Numbered from the stretch's first letter, positions 45,860 to 58,493 are shown. The stretch: DNA of 64,000 bases from Siphonodentalium dalli (GCA_032622095.1 CP136067.1:48155549-48219548); one strand, 5' to 3'. Made by a program: numbers and translations. Notes: a model not told the origin generated them from the letters alone.

Positions 45860-47661
45860 GATTTGACGGCTAGGGTGGGTGGCCAGCCACAAATACACCA
45901 TAGAAACACACCTAACCACAACCATCATCCTCGGTGGGGGGGGGGGGGTATACCACCGAGGGGGTAAAAATTGGGTATGGAACATATCCCCGATCCACAC
46001 CCATCACCCCGGGGGTACCACCCGAGGGGGGTGAAAATGGGGTATGGACCATTTTCGAGAATGGTAAGGATTTCAACAAATTTCACGGTATGGGTGGGTG
46101 GTCCACACCAAATACTTTATAGAAACACCCGATCCCCCACCATCACCCCGGGGGTACCAACCGATGTGGAAATGAGGTATAGACCATTTTCGCAAACGGT
46201 AAGGATTTCGACCGATTTGATGTTATGGGTTAAACTTTGGGTATGGACCATTTTCGAGAACGGTACGGATTTCGACCGATTTTATGGCATTTGGGTGGGT
46301 GGGCCGCCTCTATACACCATAGAAAAACCCCACTCAACCTATCAGCTGGGGGTACCTCCCAAGGGGTGAAAATGAGGAACATGTATCGATGATTTTCGAG
46401 AAGGTAAGAATTTCGACCGATTTGACTACATGGCAGGGTGGCCCGCCAAAACACCACCCTAGAAACACTCCGACCCCTCCAATCACCCGGATGTACCACC
46501 CCGAGGTGTGAAAATGGGGTCTGGACCATTTTCGAGAACGGTAAGGGTTTCGACCGATTTGACGGCATGGGTGGGTGGCCCGCTCCAAATACACCCTAGA
46601 AACAACAGACCCCCACCCATCACCACGGGGGTACCACCCGAGGGGTGAACATGTGGTATGGACCATTTTCGAGAACGGTAAGGATTTCGACCGATTTGAC
46701 GGTATGAATGTGTTGCCCGCCACAAACACGCCCTACAAATGTCCCGACCCCCATCATCACCCACGGGAGGTAGGCTGCCACACGAGGGGGTAACATGGGG
46801 TATGGATCATTTTCGAGAACGGTAAAGATTTCAACCAATTTGACGGCATGTGTTGGTGACCCGCCCAAAATAGACCCTGGAAACACCCCGATCCCCACCC
46901 ATCAACCCGGCGGTACCACCCCGAGGAGATAAAAATGGGGTATGGACCATTTCGAGAAAGGTAAGGACTTCAACCGATTTGACGGCACGGGTGGGTGGCT
47001 TACCCAAATACACCATAGAAACACACGATCGCACCCCCATCACCACCGTGGGTACCACCCGAGGGGTGAAAATGGGGTATGGACCATTTTAGAGAACGGT
47101 AAGGATTTCAACTGACTTGACGGCGTGGGTGGGTGGCCAGCCACAAATACACAATAGAAACACACCTACCCCAACCAACATCCATGGGGTACCACCCGAG
47201 GGGGTAAAATGGAGTATGGACAATATTCGAGAACGGTAAGAATTTCGACCGATTTGACGTCATGGGTGGGTGGCCCGCCCAAAATACAACATAGAAACAC
47301 CCGAACCCCACTCATCACCGGGGGGGGGGGGGTAACACTCCAAGGGGGTGAACATTGGGTATGGATCATTTTCGAGAACGGTAAGTATTTCGACCGATTT
47401 GACGGCATTTTGGGTGGGTGGCCCGCATCAAATACACCACAGAAAAACCACACCAACCTGTCAGCTGGGGTGAAAATGAGGTATCGACCATTTTCGAAAA
47501 GGAAAGGATTTCGACCGATTTGACTAGATGGGAGGGTGGCCCGCCAAAACCACACCCTCGAAACACCCCGACACCACCAATCACCACCGGAGGTAACAGC
47601 CCGAGGGAGTGAAAATGGGGTATGGACCATTTTCGAGAATTGTAAGGATTTCGACCGATTT
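45860..47661. repeat. Higher-order satellite unit, copy 1 (3.02-kb period)
   Basis: Matches 48879-50681 at an offset of 3,018-3,020 bp. I saw only G-run length differences (near 45940 and 47328), one extra C near 46127/49147 and one A/G change (GGTAACAGC against GGTAGCAGC). Confidence 0.85.
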
Positions 47662-47900
47662 GATGGCATAGGTCGGTGGCCACCCCGAGATGAAAATGGG
47701 GTATGGACCATTTTCGAGAAAGGTAAGGACTTCAACCGATTTGATGGCATGGGTGGGTGGCCCACCCCAAATACACCATAGAAACACCCCTACGCCACCA
47801 ATCAGCCCAGAGGTACCAGCCCGATGGGGTGAAAATGGGGTAAGGATTTCGACCGATTTGACGGCATGGGTCGGTGGCCAGCCACAAATACACCCTGGGA
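47520..47900. repeat. Sub-unit duplication within the higher-order repeat
   Basis: Bases 47520-47900 match 48546-48925 at an offset of about 1,026 bp with moderate divergence. An older duplication therefore lies inside the 3.02-kb unit. Confidence 0.7.
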
Positions 47901-48878
47901 AACCCTCGACCCCACCAATCACCCCGGTGGTACCCGCCCGAGGGGGTGAAAATGGGGTATGGAATATTTTCGACAACGGAAAAGATTTCGACCGATTTGA
48001 CGGCATGGGTCGGTGACCCGCCCCAAATACACCCTAGAAACACCCAGACCCCCATCCTTCACCACGGGGGTAAATCCCAAGGTGGTGAGCATGTGGTATG
48101 GACCATTTTAGAGAACGTTACGGATTTCGACCGATTTGGCGGTATGAGTGGGTGGCCTGCCACAAACACACCCTATACACACCCAACCCCCATCATCACC
48201 CGTGGGAGGTAGGCTACCACCCAAGGGGGTAAATATGGGGTATGGACCATTTTTGAGAACGGTAAGGATTTCAACTGATTTGACGGCGTGGGTGGGTGGC
48301 CAGCCACAAATACACACTAGAAACAGACATACCCCAACATCATCCCCTGGGGTACCACCCCGAGGGGGTAAACATGGAGTATGGACAATATTCGAGAACG
48401 ATAAGGATTTCAACCGATTTGACGTTATGGGCGGGTGGCACACCCCAAATACACAATAGAAACACCTCACAACATGGGGGTTACCAACCGAGGGGTGAAC
48501 ATTAGGTATGGACCATTTTCGAGAACGGTAAGTATTTCGACCGATTTGACTAGATGGGAGGGTGGCCCGCCAAAACCACACCCTCGAAACACCCCGACAC
48601 CACAAATCATCACCGGAGGTACCAACCCGAGGGGGTGAAAATGAGGTATGGACCATTTTCGAGAATTGTAAGAATTTCGACCGATTTGACGGCATGTGTC
48701 GGTGGCCACCCCGAGATGAAAATGGGGTATGGACCATTTTCGAGAAAGGTAAGGACTTCAACCGATTTGATGGCATGGGTGGGTGGCACACCCCAAATAC
48801 ACCATAGAAACACCCCTACGCCACCAATCAGCCCGGAGGTACCAGCCCGATGGGGTGAAAATGGGGTAAGGATTTCGA

Positions 48879-50681
48879 CCGATTTGACGGCTAGGGTGGG
48901 TGGCCAGCCACAAATACACCATAGAAACACACCTAACCACAACCATCATCCTCGGTGGGGGGGGGGGTATACCACCGAGGGGGTAAAAATTGGGTATGGA
49001 ACATATCCCCGATCCACACCCATCACCCCGGGGGTACCACCCGAGGGGGGTGAAAATGGGGTATGGACCATTTTCGAGAATGGTAAGGATTTCAACAAAT
49101 TTCACGGTATGGGTGGGTGGTCCACACCAAATACTTTATAGAAACACCCCGATCCCCCACCATCACCCCGGGGGTACCAACCGATGTGGAAATGAGGTAT
49201 AGACCATTTTCGCAAACGGTAAGGATTTCGACCGATTTGATGTTATGGGTTAAACTTTGGGTATGGACCATTTTCGAGAACGGTACGGATTTCGACCGAT
49301 TTTATGGCATTTGGGTGGGTGGGCCGCCTCTATACACCATAGAAAAACCCCACTCAACCTATCAGCTGGGGGTACCTCCCAAGGGGTGAAAATGAGGAAC
49401 ATGTATCGATGATTTTCGAGAAGGTAAGAATTTCGACCGATTTGACTACATGGCAGGGTGGCCCGCCAAAACACCACCCTAGAAACACTCCGACCCCTCC
49501 AATCACCCGGATGTACCACCCCGAGGTGTGAAAATGGGGTCTGGACCATTTTCGAGAACGGTAAGGGTTTCGACCGATTTGACGGCATGGGTGGGTGGCC
49601 CGCTCCAAATACACCCTAGAAACAACAGACCCCCACCCATCACCACGGGGGTACCACCCGAGGGGTGAACATGTGGTATGGACCATTTTCGAGAACGGTA
49701 AGGATTTCGACCGATTTGACGGTATGAATGTGTTGCCCGCCACAAACACGCCCTACAAATGTCCCGACCCCCATCATCACCCACGGGAGGTAGGCTGCCA
49801 CACGAGGGGGTAACATGGGGTATGGATCATTTTCGAGAACGGTAAAGATTTCAACCAATTTGACGGCATGTGTTGGTGACCCGCCCAAAATAGACCCTGG
49901 AAACACCCCGATCCCCACCCATCAACCCGGCGGTACCACCCCGAGGAGATAAAAATGGGGTATGGACCATTTCGAGAAAGGTAAGGACTTCAACCGATTT
50001 GACGGCACGGGTGGGTGGCTTACCCAAATACACCATAGAAACACACGATCGCACCCCCATCACCACCGTGGGTACCACCCGAGGGGTGAAAATGGGGTAT
50101 GGACCATTTTAGAGAACGGTAAGGATTTCAACTGACTTGACGGCGTGGGTGGGTGGCCAGCCACAAATACACAATAGAAACACACCTACCCCAACCAACA
50201 TCCATGGGGTACCACCCGAGGGGGTAAAATGGAGTATGGACAATATTCGAGAACGGTAAGAATTTCGACCGATTTGACGTCATGGGTGGGTGGCCCGCCC
50301 AAAATACAACATAGAAACACCCGAACCCCACTCATCACCGGGGGGGGGGGTAACACTCCAAGGGGGTGAACATTGGGTATGGATCATTTTCGAGAACGGT
50401 AAGTATTTCGACCGATTTGACGGCATTTTGGGTGGGTGGCCCGCATCAAATACACCACAGAAAAACCACACCAACCTGTCAGCTGGGGTGAAAATGAGGT
50501 ATCGACCATTTTCGAAAAGGAAAGGATTTCGACCGATTTGACTAGATGGGAGGGTGGCCCGCCAAAACCACACCCTCGAAACACCCCGACACCACCAATC
50601 ACCACCGGAGGTAGCAGCCCGAGGGAGTGAAAATGGGGTATGGACCATTTTCGAGAATTGTAAGGATTTCGACCGATTTGA
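48879..50681. repeat. Higher-order satellite unit, copy 2 (truncated by the gap)
   Basis: Near-identical to 45860-47661. The unit is cut by the N run at 50682, so its full 3.02 kb is not seen. Confidence 0.85.
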
Positions 50682-50781
50682 NNNNNNNNNNNNNNNNNNN
50701 NNNNNNNNNNNNNNNNNNNNNNNNNNNNNNNNNNNNNNNNNNNNNNNNNNNNNNNNNNNNNNNNNNNNNNNNNNNNNNNNN
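50682..50781. other. Assembly gap (100 N)
   Basis: Exactly 100 N, a placeholder for a gap of unknown size at the satellite edge. The array is probably longer than shown. Confidence 0.98.
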
Positions 50782-50838
50782 CCTGTTGATGGTGGATGTA
50801 ATCGGAAGAAGAAGATAATGAATAATATGGTGCATACA

Positions 50839-51395
50839 CGGGGGGGGGGGGGGGGGGGGATCGGAAAAAAATTTCAGGCACGTATGGCATTTTTCCCCTT
50901 TCGATCATTTTTTGTACCCACCCACCCCCACCGCCAAATTTTTTTCCGTTTTCGGCAGTTTTTTCCGACCATTTTTTGACACCCCCCCCCCTTTTAACAC
51001 TAAAACAGAGTTATGCGGGGGAAAATTCACTGTAAACAGCTGTATATGAATTTCTGTGCATACTATTTATCATGGATGTTAACATGGACATGTAAATAGG
51101 AATGAGTCATTTTTGTGTCATTCGGCCAAAAAAACATGGCTGCCAGCGGCCATCTTGGATTTCAAAATTTGCAACAAAATACAACACGATAACTGCCTGC
51201 AGTCAGTTTACCAGTTAGAATTACATTATTTCTCTCATTCAAAGTGGTTTTGAAGCCCAACTCATTGCCAAAACACTAAAAAACAAGCAGGAATTTATTT
51301 TTTTAGTTGCGGAAAAAATTGCTTGTTGGTGGCTTTGCCCACCCACCCACCCCGGCATACGTGCCGGAATTTTTTTTTTCACCCCCCCCCCCCTG
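50839..51395. mobile_element. G-run hAT-like MITE, copy G1 (557 bp)
   Basis: A G run, then ATCGGAAAAAAATTTCAGGC with ACGTATGGC, opens the element. The inverse, CGGCATACGTGCCGG with a C run ending CCCTG, closes it. Flanks are GCATACA (50832-50838) and GCATATA (51396-51402). Copies G2 and G3 share the body, including GGCTGCCAGCGGCCATCTTG. It is non-coding. Confidence 0.75.
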
Positions 51396-51708
51396 GCATA
51401 TAGTAAAGCTCAGCGTAAATTTGAAGAATGTATCATGTGACCTATGGAAATTTCACTATATAACTATCAAGGGTTCCACTATATGTTTGGCTCTGTAAAC
51501 TGAAAAGGTTGTTAGGCACTAGCAGGTAGGTGACCAAAACCATCGGGAATAGCATATAAACGGTCTGACCACGGCATATCTCAGACTGACAACCATTTAC
51601 TTCCATTACGGTCCCATTATTACATTACATACATATGTATTACATAAAGGGTATTGAGATATATAACTAGAAGTATATATACAATTGACATATAGCAATA
51701 TATATAAT
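51396..51708. other. No gene recognised; ends in an AT-rich site shared with X2
   Basis: The last ~45 bp (AACTAGAAGTATATATACAA, then AATATATATAAT at 51697-51708) match 60250-60295. Confidence 0.5.
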
Positions 51709-52436
51709 ACTAGAAGGTGACCCGACTTCGTCCGGGCTATTCAAAAACCAAATTTCAAGTCGATAGCTCCACCCGTTTCCTAGATCTGGTCTGCGCATGC
51801 GCGAAGCTGGTGTCGCACGTGCTCGGCGACCCGATAAAATTCGTATCCGGGGCAAGATACATTCACATACCAAATTTCAAGTCGATAGCTACACCCGTTT
51901 CCGAGATATATAGCCCAATGTCATTTGCGGATACCTCGGCCGGTGATGAGTTAACGCGACACAGTCAAATGCATCGGCAGGGTGAGAGTTAACGTAATCT
52001 AACTTTATGACCTCTGACGACGTCATAGAAATTACGCATTGATTTTATCCCGATAAAAGCATCGGACCACTTGTACCTAATAATTGAGGCAGATAACTAA
52101 AACGGATACATACATATTATATATCGTTGGAAAGAGGACACGCCACAGATTCTAACCGTGCAAATTATATGACTGGCAATTTATTATTCGCGCTATATCG
52201 AATCGATTTGTGAGCACCGAACTGAAATATATTAGCGCAAAAACGGCGTAAAAATAGATTTGACCTCCGCACGTGAAAAGTTGACCTCGCACGGACAAAT
52301 AAATATGCCTATGTTCGTCTCCGGCCGAAAATACCCTAAAATACCAAATTTCATCGAAATTGGCTTAGTCGTTTTGGAGTCCATCGATTTCAAACACACA
52401 CACAAACAAACACATACACACACACACAGATCTTTC
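51709..52436. mobile_element. Retroelement fragment (SINE/LINE-like) with CA-rich tail
   Basis: ACCAAATTTCAAGTCGATAG, followed by CTxCACCCGTTTCC, occurs twice (about 51748-51782 and 51870-51903). A related ACCAAATTTCATCGAAATTG is followed by GTCGTTTTGGAG and a CACACACA tail near 52393-52430. A tail of this type is common in RTE-like elements and their SINEs. It sits at the AATATATATAAT site that an ORF1-like element occupies in the other X locus. Confidence 0.5.
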
Positions 52437-52457
52437 AAAATATATAATAGATATATG

Positions 52458-52733
52458 TATGCCCCCTACAAATGGTTCCGGGTCGATGGCATGTCGAAAT
52501 TCGATGAATATATTCGCAGTTTAATTCTGACACCGCTACCAGCCGCTACTAGCTTATTCTTGTCCCGCAAATACGTCGTACTTTCGTGTGAAATCCAATC
52601 ACATGAAAGGCAAGTACGCACAAAAGACAGCATCAGGTGGGCCACTAGTTGCCTTAATGCTAAGTATGGTGGAACAGTGAGATACAGTGTGCCCAAAGTA
52701 ATTGACCACTTACCACAGCAGAATTATGGGTAA
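52458..52733 (+). pseudogene. 92-codon open stretch conserved between X1 and X2, unknown
   Basis: Reads MYAPYKWFRVDGMSKFDEYI at its start and ends DHLPQQNYG. The X2 copy (61191-61469) differs at two residues. Because the whole block is duplicated and nearly identical outside it too, conservation does not show selection. It lacks domains that I recognise, and part of the sequence recurs as decayed repeat near 7.68 kb. Probably a repeat-derived fragment. Confidence 0.3.
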
Positions 52734-53530
52734 TTTTTCAGGATTTAGTCGGAAATATGGCTTGTTGCCATTCATCGGAAAGCTTTCGATAGATCCACAT
52801 ACAGAATCACCACGCAGTGTGTGTGGTCCGACGATCTCAAACAATACTGCGTAAAACTGTGACCAATTACCACACAACTGGTGCGTAAAAGCTGAAGCAC
52901 AAATTGTGGGGACAATTAAATATATGGGCGGCCTTCGTGGTATGTATTGCTGTTAAAATAGTCACATACGCTAAAACCGACATTAACAGAAAGAATATTG
53001 TATAATTGACATATTTTGTTCTTATACCAATCATAGATATCGCGTACAATTCATGTCATTGTCACGTTTTCACGCTTTTTTTTATGTAAACAAACATCAA
53101 AAACGTTAAAGAAACATTTGTTTATAGACAAACACTCGGAACTACCGGATCGTCTGATATGAAAATGTTCCGTTGCGCGAATATCAAATTATTGGCGCCA
53201 TCAACAATCGCATTCAAATCACATTTTAATCGACCCATTCTACCCAATGTCAGTTCAAAATCCAGCTAATCTACGTTACTTCATGATTGGAAAGGATCAG
53301 ACAGAAAACGTATACATAATATAATTGTTCTCGCAAAGAGGTGGAAATATTTTTAAATCCAGTTAGTATTTTCTCCTAACCTATATATGGTAATTACGTC
53401 ACATATTTTCTGCTAACCTATATATATGGTAATACATACCAAATAAGGATTTGATTCACATTCACCATACTCGACAGCCAGAGAGGACGGACGCATTATA
53501 ACCTTTCTCACTCATGACTTCAGTTGGACA

Positions 53531-54180
53531 ATGGATTCATCTATAATCCCCGCTGAAGTCAAGCTTGTGCTGAGCTCACTCAACTTGGACCACTGCCTGA
53601 CATGGAATCTACACCGGTCAGGCAGCCAGGTTGATCTGCTTTTGACGTACCGGGTTAAACCGACACAGTCCTCATCAGGACCCTCTGCCGGTCGCAACCC
53701 GGTAGCTGGAGACCGCCAGCTATACCTGTGGACGTAGGAGCAAAGAAAAGGAGGCGGAAAAGCAAGAAGACCCCCTCCCGAAAAAGAAGAGATGCAGACA
53801 GGAAGGCCAAGTGGAAACAGGGGAGAGCTGAGAGACTCCCAGCTCCCCCCACTCGGCCTCAACTCGACGATACCACCACCAGAAGCAGAGACGCCGATGT
53901 CACCCCGGAATTCTCTGCTATCGTCACCGATGTCAACGGAGACAGGGACGCGGATATCACCCCCGACGCTTCCACCGCTGACTTCGAGGTAGAGATGGAC
54001 ACATATACACCTGTGACACCGGAGCACCAACACATACCGGTGTCCTCCATCTCCACCACCAGCAACAACAACAGCAACATCAGCAGCACATCCACCATTT
54101 CCATCAGGTCGGATGCTGAACGTCATGAGATGTATCAGAGGTTCATTATACACCCGCTGGAGCCCATGAAGAAATTCTAA
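53531..54180 (+). pseudogene. ORF1-like basic protein of a retroelement, frame-broken (X1)
   Basis: The first frame (53531-53737, 68 codons) holds a W-x-L-H...DLLLTY motif matching the SWSLH...LILDF motif of the intact relative at 60348-61013. The second frame, open to 54180, holds KKRRRKSKK and TPSRKRRDADRKAKWKQ, the counterpart of the relative's SPSRKKSDAERLAAWKE. A Thr/Asp-rich stretch with TPVTPEHQH and a Ser/Asn-rich end follow. The frames overlap by about 75 nt. X2 has the same break, so it predates the block duplication. Function unknown; a nucleic-acid-binding role is a guess from charge. Confidence 0.55.
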
Positions 54181-54603
54181 GAATACTCGTAGCTTGTAAC
54201 GCTTACGACGACAGCCAAAAGCCAACAACAACAACAACACCACCAACCGATAGGAAAAAAATAAACCAAAAAAGAAAAAAATCAAGGTCTAGATCACTTC
54301 CTGCTGCGTGCGCACGAAAGTCAATAACGCTCTTCAGCGACAAATCAGCATCCAACAAGCGGGTTGTAGGGGAGGGCATACTGCCCTACCAAATCTTCCC
54401 GGGAATCATCCCAAACTCCAAACCTAAATAAGGAATTTACTATGATATTATTGTGAGTTGTAAGTTGTAGACGTACCATATTGGGGGGTTTGCAACCGAC
54501 GTATAATGCGCGCGAATCTAAATAATGAAATGACGCAATATCGTGACTCTATACTTATGAACTATTCACTGTGCTTTTTGCGAGAAACTAAACATCACTC
54601 AAC

Positions 54604-55158
54604 CAGGGGGGGGGGTCGGAAAAAAAATTCAGGCACGTATGGCATTTTTTCCCTTTCGATCATTTTTTGTACCCACCCACCCCCACCGCCAAATTTTTTT
54701 CCGTTTTCGGCAGTTTTTTCCGACCATTTTTTGACACCCACCCCCCCTTTTAACACTAAAACAGAGATTTGCGGGGGGGAATTCACTGTAAACAGCTGTA
54801 TATGAATTTCTGTGCATACTATTTATCATGGATGTTAACATGGACATGTAAATAGGAATGAGTAATTTTGAGGTCTTTCGCCCAAAAAAACATGGCTGCC
54901 AGCGGCCATCTTGGATTTCAAAATTTGCAACAAAATACAACACGATAACTGCCTGCAGTCAGTTTACCAGTTAGAATTACATTATTTCTCTCATTCAAAC
55001 TGATTCAAAGTGGTTTTGAAGCCCAACTCATTGCCAAAACACTAAAAACAAGCAGGAATTTTTTTTTTTAGTTGCGGAAAAAATTGCTTGTTGGTGGCTT
55101 TGACCACCCACCCACCCCGGCATACGTGCCGGAAGAAATTTTTTCACCCCCCCCCCTG
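54604..55158. mobile_element. G-run hAT-like MITE, copy G2 (555 bp)
   Basis: Starts CAGGGGG and ends CCCCCTG. ACTCAAC is on both sides (54597-54603 and 55159-55165). X2 shows the empty site ATCACTCAACCTGCATTTTC at 63351. Using 8 bp (ACTCAACC) with an asymmetric start fits equally well. The ends and the duplication size suggest hAT. Confidence 0.85.
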
Positions 55159-55476
55159 ACTCAACCTGCATTTTCTATGACACAAAGCGTGTTTTGTGAA
55201 TAATATCGCATCCATATCATCATTATGCTGCTATTAGTATATTCTTGAGGAAATTATCTTAATTTGATAAATGTTATTTCTAAATTATAACTTTTTAATT
55301 TGTATGTACGCATATAGTGTGTGCTTATCAGTGCACAACATTGTGTGATGACAGGTGTACAGTTTATGTTTGGTTTTGGTTTGAGACGAGAGACGACACA
55401 GTCATGTGTGTTCATTATATACCTGCATGTGCACAAAATTATTTAGTCGATGAAAACATCTTTGTTCTGTAAATAC

Positions 55477-56349
55477 TAGAGCCCGAAGCCGCCATCGCAC
55501 GCCGCCGCCGCCAGCCATATTGGCCACAAGCCGCCGCCAGCCATATTATTTCTAACGCCAGTCACATTTAAAAATCTCCGCCGCCGGAATTGTAAAATGG
55601 CTGAGCCGTGTGCATGGGCTTATATGTCAAGCACAACTGTTCTGTGAATCGCAAAGAACTAAACCGCATTGCCTAATATTGGCATACTCGCATGGATACG
55701 GCATGGTTGTTATATTATCGGAACACCTGGCCCCTTAATGTGGAATAGACTATCACAATGCATGCTTTCATATAACTGAATGGGCGCATCCATACGTTAT
55801 TGAAAGGGTTAAAATATATATTGTTTATATCGACAACACCCAGTCTCAGACATCACTGGCATTTGTCCATATATACACATAAGAATAGAAAATAGTTTGA
55901 AATATTATATATCATTACTATCGGGTTCATCATTCAATGATGCATGCATATATCACAAGATGGCAGTGATGATAGCAGTCTGAAGTCGACAGAAGTCCCA
56001 ATGTAACTACTTATACCAATTAGATGGGAAACTACATATATAGTATATCCATGCCAGTCCTTCGTGAATTTTCGCCATAATGGAAAAGACCAACATCAAA
56101 CGATTACGTGTGATCTGGAATTCGACGGGTTCACCACAAACGCTAAAAAAAAACGGCGTCTATAACCGGTAACAGGGGATTAGGAACATTTCGGAAACGA
56201 AAATACGCTGAATGATAACATCTCAGCCGGCTGAGCCGCCATATTTCTCCAGCCACGAACGTCGTGATTGAGCCGGCTTAGCTAGCTAACCAGCCACGAA
56301 AATCGGTTGAGCCAGCCATAAAAACTATTTGTCGTGGCTTCGGGGTCTA
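55477..56349. mobile_element. hAT-like non-autonomous element with perfect 8-bp target duplication (873 bp)
   Basis: Starts TAGAGCCCGAAGCC and ends GGCTTCGGGGTCTA, with one mismatch. GTAAATAC is exact on both sides (55469-55476 and 56350-56357). TAG-type ends and an 8-bp duplication are the hAT signature. Subterminal zones are rich in GCC and CCAGCCA motifs (55487-55580 on the left, 56222-56330 on the right). There is no transposase. Confidence 0.85.
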
Positions 56350-56379
56350 GTAAATACACACAATTATTTTCGGTATTTT

Positions 56380-56627
56380 CATGGCGTACATATAAGTTAT
56401 AGCGATGTTTGCATGGCGTACATATAAGTTATAGCGATGTTTGCATGGCGTACATATAAGTTATAGCGATGTTTGCATGGCGTACATATAAGTTATAGCG
56501 ATGTTTGCATGGCGTACATATAAGTTATAGCGATGTTTGCATGGCGTACATATAAGTTATAGCGATGTTTGCATGGCGTACATATAAGTTATAGCGATGT
56601 TTGCATGGCGTACATATAAGTTATAGC
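56380..56627. repeat. 32-bp minisatellite, ~8 copies
   Basis: The unit starts CATGGCGTACATATAAGTTA and is followed by TAGCGATGTTTG. Units start every 32 bp from 56380 to 56604 and are almost identical. The array begins 22 bp after the hAT-like element's target duplication. Confidence 0.95.
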
Positions 56628-58457
56628 TGTTCATTTCGCGGACAGTACTTTGCTTTGTGAATGCATTCAATATTGTTGCAATATTACAACAGTTAATTTT
56701 GCACCATATACAGACATAATTGTGTACTTGAATAAAACATTTTGTGTGTAATGCCATGTGAACTGTTAGTTCAGTGGATAATTTGATTGTTTTATGTTTT
56801 CTATAAATAAGCTAGAAACATACACATACCTATTGTAATACTTTCATAAGTGGAGACCGTCAAACGTCACACTTTAAGCATATACATACTATCGAACTCT
56901 ATATATACGCGTGGCGGGGAAATGATGTTTAAAGCGCGTCCGCGTCCGTATATTAGAAGGTTGAAGTGAGTTGAACACTCTGGGGAATTAGCGTGTTGCT
57001 TCGACGACGGAATATCCATAAGTGCTCTGGTAGGTCTCAAACGCTCACATACAATCGGACATGATTGTCTAGAAACGGTTGCGTGACCATGCAGTACATG
57101 ATATCACTGGTTATGTCAAAGCTCTTATGAACAAACGGCGCCTATTGTGTATCATATGCAGCAATAAAAGCCGAACATCTTATGTAAGAATTTACGACAT
57201 TGTGAAGTAATAAATCCGATAAGTTGAAATTGAAGTCAAACAAATGTCCACCTGTGATAGTCATATATAATCATATAATTACGTCAATTGTATGTTCTTA
57301 TGTTTCTTACATAATACTTCTCGCATGGGTGACCATTGGAATGGATTTCTCGGCGGTTGTATACCAAATATACTTGATATATGCCACAATAACGATACGC
57401 CTTGACGGCTTTGTGGAATCTAATGTACAAGTTATGTATAAGACATTATACGCGACAGTGGTTACCCTGCATGTGTTCGAACTGTTGAACGTTTATGTAG
57501 GTGTGTATATATAACAACCTCCATTTATGACCATGTGATATAATTATGTATATTACATATATCGAAATCAGACCTTAAACTGTCTCCTACAATAAGTTAT
57601 CAGCCAACACCCCTTACCATGATAATTCTTTGATACAGAATTATATCAAAATTAAAACCCTATATATTTTGCTCTACTTGTATATATAACACCTGTCACT
57701 AACTCGCGATCATATTGGATCCATGCACCAGACCCGGTTCCGTGGGTTTATATAGTGCTAGAAAGTTCTGGAGTAGCATTTCAATGTATGAAAGTAATGA
57801 ATATTCAAAAGCTCAATATATGGAAATGATATATGTGTATACACCAGAACTTTGACCTGTAGTACTAAAACCCCGGAACCGGGGCTGAGTGAATCTCAGA
57901 AACCACGGAACGGAGCTGGATGAATCCAATACGACCGCGACTCAGTGGTCTCGCTTATGTCAGTTCGGCTATTATTTGGTGACTTTTCTGCCACACATAT
58001 GAATGCTATAGTCATCTGATGTTGGACGTGCAACGGTTTCGAATATGGATTTATCTAATAACACACAATATGCATGTCCTGGGGATACGGTCTTCTTTTG
58101 CATACAGGGGATATCTTGATTGTCGAATGAAATAGTATCTATATATACATATATATGGGATAAAATGTATTCATATACTCAAAGTATACCTTAACTATAT
58201 ATATATTCATGCAGGAACAGATGTGTTCCAAGTACAGCACTATATATAGCCCCTCTATTATATACAAAGCTTGGTTGGGGTTGACGCCAGGAATTTAATA
58301 AAAGTTGCAACCGTATTGTAGACCATGGTCTACCAGTAGCTATCCTGTCTGTACTACTTTAGTCGATGAGTGTACTTCTGTATGCAGAAAAGCCAAATGA
58401 CGCTGTATATACTTTAGTTATGCAAAAGCCGCAACGGTATACAGTCCCAAGTGTTTG
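56628..58457. other. Intergenic; no gene recognised
   Basis: AT-rich sequence. The 96-codon hydrophobic open stretch at 57224-57514 has biased composition and no known motif, so I treat it as chance. TATATA tracts occur near 58139-58155 and 58197-58206. Confidence 0.35.
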
Positions 58458-58492
58458 TACTAATATACACTATATACACTATATACACTATT
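58458..58492. repeat. Short TATACACTA array
   Basis: Three to four 9-bp units, the same as the large array at 59519-59735. They lie directly before hairpin H4. Confidence 0.8.
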
Positions 58493-58493
58493 T

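Larger units (their letters stand above)
45760..50681. repeat. ~140-bp satellite array, cut by assembly gap
   Basis: About 35 monomers of 138-142 bp, some shortened. Each carries TGGGGTATGGACCATTTTCG, then AGAACGGTAAGGATTTCGAC, CGATTTGACGGCATGGGTGG and a C/A-rich half with AAATACACC and AGAAACACCCC. Neighbouring monomers differ clearly from each other. Higher-order copies 3.02 kb apart are nearly identical. Open frames on both strands are by-products of the monomer; they show no start, splice or codon pattern of a gene. G and C runs in many units vary in length. Confidence 0.9.
52437..55468. repeat. Duplicated block X1
   Basis: From TATGCCCCCTACAAATGG to GCATGTG this matches 61187-63628 at high identity, apart from the G2 insertion and small indels. 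It contains a 92-codon open stretch, a repeat also found near 8.2 kb, and an ORF1-like pseudogene. Bases 55432-55468 are assumed to belong to the block, but its partner is interrupted there. Confidence 0.8.

Noticed and set aside
45971-50908. Many long open frames on both strands of the satellite
   Set aside because: They follow from the ~140-bp monomer, occur in several frames and both strands at once, and shift with unit length. Some run through the N gap.
53512-54285. 257-codon minus-strand frame opposite the ORF1-like pseudogene
   Set aside because: Antisense shadow. The sense strand has the recognisable basic and aromatic motifs shared with 60348-61013.
56380-56627. CRISPR-like array of 32-bp repeats
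   Set aside because: The units are directly adjacent with no unique spacers, and the context is eukaryotic; it is a minisatellite.
57224-57514. 96-codon hydrophobic frame
   Set aside because: AT-driven hydrophobic composition, no motif, no homologue in the window; likely chance.
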